This document shows, one piece after another, positions 60,188 through 64,000 of a stretch of 64,000 nt of DNA. Made by a program: the position numbers and the translations under genes. Numbering within the stretch: the stretch's first letter is position 1; every line of letters starts with the position of its first letter. The notes beneath the pieces are model-generated. The model was not told the DNA's origin. It did not search any database and saw only the letters and a list, made by a program, of their open reading frames with translations. Location: positions 816,976 through 880,975 of the forward strand of contig NW_003101680.1 of the NCBI RefSeq assembly GCF_000003855.2, in the 5' to 3' direction. The stretch comes from Blastomyces gilchristii SLH14081 (taxonomy: Eukaryota; Ascomycota; Eurotiomycetes; Onygenales; Ajellomycetaceae).

Positions 60188-61895
60188 GTTTTGATTATGC
60201 CGAACCAAATATCTCCTCAGGCCTTTGCCCGGTATATCTTTCATATTCTAACCTCGTCAAGGCTACTAAATCATATTGCCCCGCCAACTGAACATGGAAG
60301 CGATCCTACGCGCTGTGGGATATGTGACTCAGCCAACTATCTCTAATTTCCTTCGCTGGGTCGATGAACATGCCAACTAAGTACTCCGCGAAGGAAAAAA
60401 AAGGAATACTTGGATCAAGGAAGCCGTCGAACTGTCAATATCACCGAACCGGCATTCTCGTCATGAATTCATTATGGTTGCTAGAAATCACTATTTCGTT
60501 CTTCAAAGAAAACCGTGGGCGAGTTCTACTCGTTATCCCTTAGGCGTTCCAGCCAACTTGCCTAGCAAACCAGCTTTTAACTTTTACATCATCCACAGCG
60601 TCGAAACAAATAATTATCGACCTACGAGTGCCAGCGTTCCTCGTGCTCTCCGCTCTTTCCCGCCCATGGGCCAAATAAATACACCACATCATCACCCTCC
60701 CCGCCAGGCGTTTTCAATATTCCCTACCGCCTCAGCCATTTCTTACACACATATTTTGTCCGTTTTTTTCAATCACCATTTTCCTTTTCTATTTTCGTAT
60801 TCCCGCCACCTTCATTTACAGTCGTCTTCTCAAAGTACTCACATATTATTACCTAGCATCTCCTCCATTCCAACATTATTCTTGCGCCCGTTCTCTTCTT
60901 TTCGCCATCCCATTTTCTTCCTCCCCTTGTTTGTCTCCAATATTGTTATTTTTCCGGTGGAATCCCTGAACCGTTTATCCTATGCAGAAAAGATTTCCAG
61001 GATTGCAACGAGAACATTTAATTACTAGCGGGGGGAAGGGGCGTTTCCGGAACATACCCACATCTTACATCCATACGCGTATACAGGCATAAAATTTAAG
61101 TCCGCCGATGAAGAATGGTGGATATTCAGGGTTTGGCAAGGAGTTTTAAAATGTATAGATTTTCGGATTGTGCCGTTTCGCTTTTTTCTATTTCTTTGGT
61201 TTTCCTATTTTTCTTTCTCTGGTATGGTGTTTGTTCGTATTGTTTATCGAAGCATGCAATATGGATTCACGATAGTTAATAAGGATATAATACTTTTTGT
61301 TTTTGCTTTTACACGAGACTCCCTTTTTTCTCGATCGATTTGTGTAATAAGGTAGGCGGTCGTTGAAAATCCTTCATGCTTCGTACAGTTGCTGATGCTG
61401 GCTACATATTGTGTATCATAAATATAGATACCCTTGGATATGTTAAATGTATATGTACATGTACATGTACATGTATAACCTCCAAGCCACATAATATGCA
61501 CAGCCATAGACAGAATGCCCGCACTACGGGTAAACCAAAGATGGAGGGGAAGGGGACATCAAGAGCGAATAACATGTAGCAATTATTGGTGCAGTGGGGG
61601 TATTTCAATATTTTATAGGCACATTTTTTTATGTACAGTACATGTACATACATACTTGGTACAAACATTCCAGTAATCGGTTTTCAGAAAGGCAAGGAAA
61701 AGAGAAGAGCGAAGAATGGAAAACGAATATATGAGAGAAAGGAAAAGAAAATCAAACCTTCATCCATGCGGGTTATGATCTACAAGGTCAATGCCAAACA
61801 CATGGTAATAAATTTAACAATTCATTCATTCAAAAATCCCGGCGCCTGTATATCCCCTCCACATACTTCCATTTAAAACCAGAAACATCAACCTT
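60188..61895. other. Convergent 3' flanks of the RING and rrp9 genes
   Basis: No supported gene. A plus-strand frame at 60474-61028 (184 codons) is pyrimidine-rich and low-complexity. An ATGTAC-type repeat lies at about 61453-61475, with a related GTACATGTACAT near 61636. Confidence 0.6.
61453..61475. repeat. (ATGTAC)n short tandem repeat
   Basis: About four self-complementary ATGTAC units in the spacer downstream of rrp9. Confidence 0.85.
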
Positions 61896-63912
61896 CTAGC
61901 CACCCAAACTCAACTCCCGGGTCACCTCCTCTCCCAAAAACGGCACCTCAAACACAACCGCCCCATTCCACCCCCCCACTCCCGTTCCATCACCACACTT
62001 CCCATTCTCGTCAGTGTTGGTAGAGTACTTCCACCGACCAAGTTTATGCTCTTTGCCCAGGGCCGCGACGATGCAGATACCCTTCTGTTCCTGCCCCTGC
62101 TCCTTTTGAGACGAGGAGTTAGATTTGCCTTTCTTTGACTTCGGTTTGAGGGCCGTAGCTTTGGTATCATCGGGGGCTCGTCGTTCGAATACGTCGATGC
62201 CGTTAACGACGCCCTTTAGGAGTGGATGTGGGCGAGGGGCCTGTCCACTTGATGTGGACGCGGGGGCATCGAGGTCCATGTTATTGTTATCGTTACCTAC
62301 AGGATCCGTCGAATTGACGGCGGGTGGTGGTGATGATGGCGATGGCGATGGCGCGCCGACTGGTCCCAGTGGTACGATTGTTCTTTTATCATCGGAAATC
62401 TTCCAGGCGCGGATCCATCCGTCCCAGCTTCCACTTAAGACAATATCCGTCCCCGGCAGTGTTGTGAGGGCTGTTATCCACCGCGGGTTGGGCGACATGT
62501 TGCGCGTATTATTTTTTGCAACGATGGGGTCAATCTCAGACGACAATTCGTCGAGTGGTGGTACGGGGTCGACCCCATGTGCCTGGTGGACCGTATAGAC
62601 GGGTTTTTTCTTATGGATTGACCAGAGCGAGATGGCTCCTGAGTCTGAGCCTGTGACAAAATGTGTAGGCGGCAGTACAGCCACGCAATCGATTGAACCC
62701 TCAATATATGAGCTGCCTTTTGAGCTACCGCCACGGAAGACGAGCTGCGTTTCATCAACGACCTTCCATAACCGTGCAGTGCGGTCGCGAGCACCAACAC
62801 TGACACACTGGTCTAGCGCCATTGAGTCAACAGCGATGACGTTGTCCTGGTGTCCGAAGAGGGTCTCCACGTACGCGTGCGCCCCGGGGCTAAGGGACCA
62901 TGTTTTTATGGTGCGGTCGAAGGAGGAGGAGAATAGTTGTTCGCCGGAGCTAGATGAGGAGATTCGTCGTGTGAATGATAGCCCGCTCACGGCGTCACGG
63001 TGTTGATTGAAAGTCTTCAGAGGGGTGAGGGTCTCCGCGTCCCATATTATTATGCGCCGGTCCGCGCCTCCAGTTGCTACGAACTCGCCTGAGGGCGACA
63101 CGGCTACCGCGAGGATATTTCCGATATGGCCCTGCGGGTTACTTCCTTCATCGGTTTGCTGTAGTCCCCGAACGGACCTGATTTTCTTTGGTTTTTTTCT
63201 TTGAGGACGCTTCGCTCTCTTTGATTCTCCGTTGGTAAGATGAGCTGTTTGTTCTGTAGGTGGGCTAGGGTATGGGGTCGCCAGCTCCCATTTTATGAGC
63301 GTCTTGTCTTTGGAGACTGTATAGACGAAAGGTGAATGTACCGCAATTGCAGTGGTACTTTGTGTATCCGCACGAAAGAATGAATGCGACGCTGTAGAAA
63401 AAGACAATTGCGAGCTTATTTGTCGATATATCCGTCCCTTCAATTCATCCTGGAACAGCGAAAAGATTATCAGCATTTATACACACAGAGATAGTTTGTT
63501 CTTTCCTTTAGCTAGAGGTAAAACCTACCACATCCTCTTTCAACCTCTCCGCAATCAAGTCCCGGTCAATGTCAGCAGCATCAAAGCCAACCTCGTCAAC
63601 CTCTTCTCTTATATTTTCCAGATATCGCTCCGCCAGTCTCAACCTCCGGTCAGCTGCAGTCTCGTCTTCCGACTCCTCCTCCGAACCCTCGTCCTCAATT
63701 GACGCCTCACTTTGGGAGAAGTCATCGTCATCAGATTCGCTTCCAGATATCGACTCGTCCCTCAATTTTCTCTTGTCTCGCTGGTCAGCATCCTGAGCGC
63801 CTTTTCCGCCCCCCTTTGCTGATACCCCCCTCTTCTTTGACGCAGGTGCTACACCACCATCGTCTCTCTTCCGCTTACGTTGGGAAGCTGGTAGCGTGAA
63901 GAAAGAAGACAT
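61896..63912 (-). CDS. rrp9: U3 snoRNP-specific WD40 protein Rrp9 (U3-55K)
   Basis: Two exons: complement of 61896-63449 and 63529-63912. Total 1938 nt, 645 residues. Start MSSFFTLPASQRKRKRDD with a basic nuclear/nucleolar targeting region, then an acidic stretch. The conserved core ADRRLRLAERYLENIREEV comes next, and EDVDELKGRIYRQISSQL follows the intron. The propeller has recognisable WD40 blades: VYTVSKDKTLIKWELA, GEFVATGGADRRIIIWDAET, LFSSSFDRTIKTWSL, CVSVGARDRTARLWKV, FVTGSDSGAISLWS and IVLSGSWDGWIRAWKI. Rrp9 binds U3 snoRNA and is needed for the early pre-rRNA cleavages that make 18S rRNA. The length is above yeast Rrp9 (573), owing to inserts between blades (lysine-rich insert near residue 210, Ser/Pro insert near 520). 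Confidence 0.94.
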
Positions 63913-64000
63913 AGCGCAAGCCTAGCCCCGAGTAAAGGGCAGCAAATTGGAAAATAAACAAAGGAAAACAACAACAACAAAAAAGCTGCTGTTTAACCCT

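Noticed and set aside
60474..61028. 184-codon plus-strand open frame
   Set aside because: Pyrimidine-rich low-complexity translation (F, S, P, H, L), no domain, lies in convergent 3' flanks.

Overview
The window is a eukaryotic chromosome segment from a filamentous ascomycete, most likely a eurotiomycete and plausibly of the order Onygenales. Genes are split by short GT-AG introns, are about 3-4 kb apart, and encode typical fungal products: 14-3-3, GH47 mannosidase, hybrid histidine kinase, hemerythrin-like, DUF7708, HNH and F-box/LRR families. Several AT-rich spacers contain no CpG at all, the signature of RIP-like mutation of old transposons. The order is inferred from protein resemblance by eye and is not proven.

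Layout: the 3' part of an AGC kinase-ankyrin gene (0-1.5 kb); 14-3-3 (3.8-5.4); a CpG-free relic, then a dead trypsin-like gene and a decayed F-box/LRR gene (5.6-8.6); eIF3j (9.4-10.5); an HNH-type gene (10.8-11.9); a RIP-like mutated inverted-repeat element (12.3-12.7); enolase (13.0-14.7) divergent from proteasome ATPase Rpt4 (15.9-17.3); ER-type alpha-1,2-mannosidase (18.5-20.8); secreted M20 peptidase (21.8-23.1); hybrid histidine kinase (24.7-27.7); a 3.9-kb relic-rich spacer; ribosomal protein eL36 (31.6-32.6); TUG/UBX protein (33.5-35.2); hemerythrin-like gene with a frameshift (35.7-36.7); proteasome beta-3 Pup3 (37.7-38.6); NatB auxiliary subunit Mdm20 (39.2-42.8); a divergent pair, DUF7708 (43.1-45.4) and a broken AAA+ ATPase (45.9-49.2); Cox23 (50.1-50.9), visible only by joining tiny exons; an orphan protein (51.4-52.0); a 2OG-Fe(II) oxygenase (55.4-56.6); a RING protein (58.6-60.2); and the U3 snoRNP protein Rrp9 (61.9-63.9).

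Two kinds of sequence alternate. Core genes (14-3-3, eIF3j, enolase, rpt4, rpl36, pup3, mdm20, cox23, rrp9) have intact reading frames after splicing; I summed exon lengths for each and all are multiples of three. Accessory genes are decaying: the trypsin-like relic lost its GDSG motif, the F-box gene is frameshifted, the HNH motif has Tyr for His, the hemerythrin-like gene has a frameshift, DUF7708 has two single-base lesions, and the AAA+ gene has three amber codons in 11 codons plus two frame-breaking lesions. Where two copies of the same sequence can be compared (inverted repeats at 12.3 and 12.6 kb), nearly all differences are transitions that destroy CpG. The strongest lead for further work is the divergent DUF7708/AAA+ pair.
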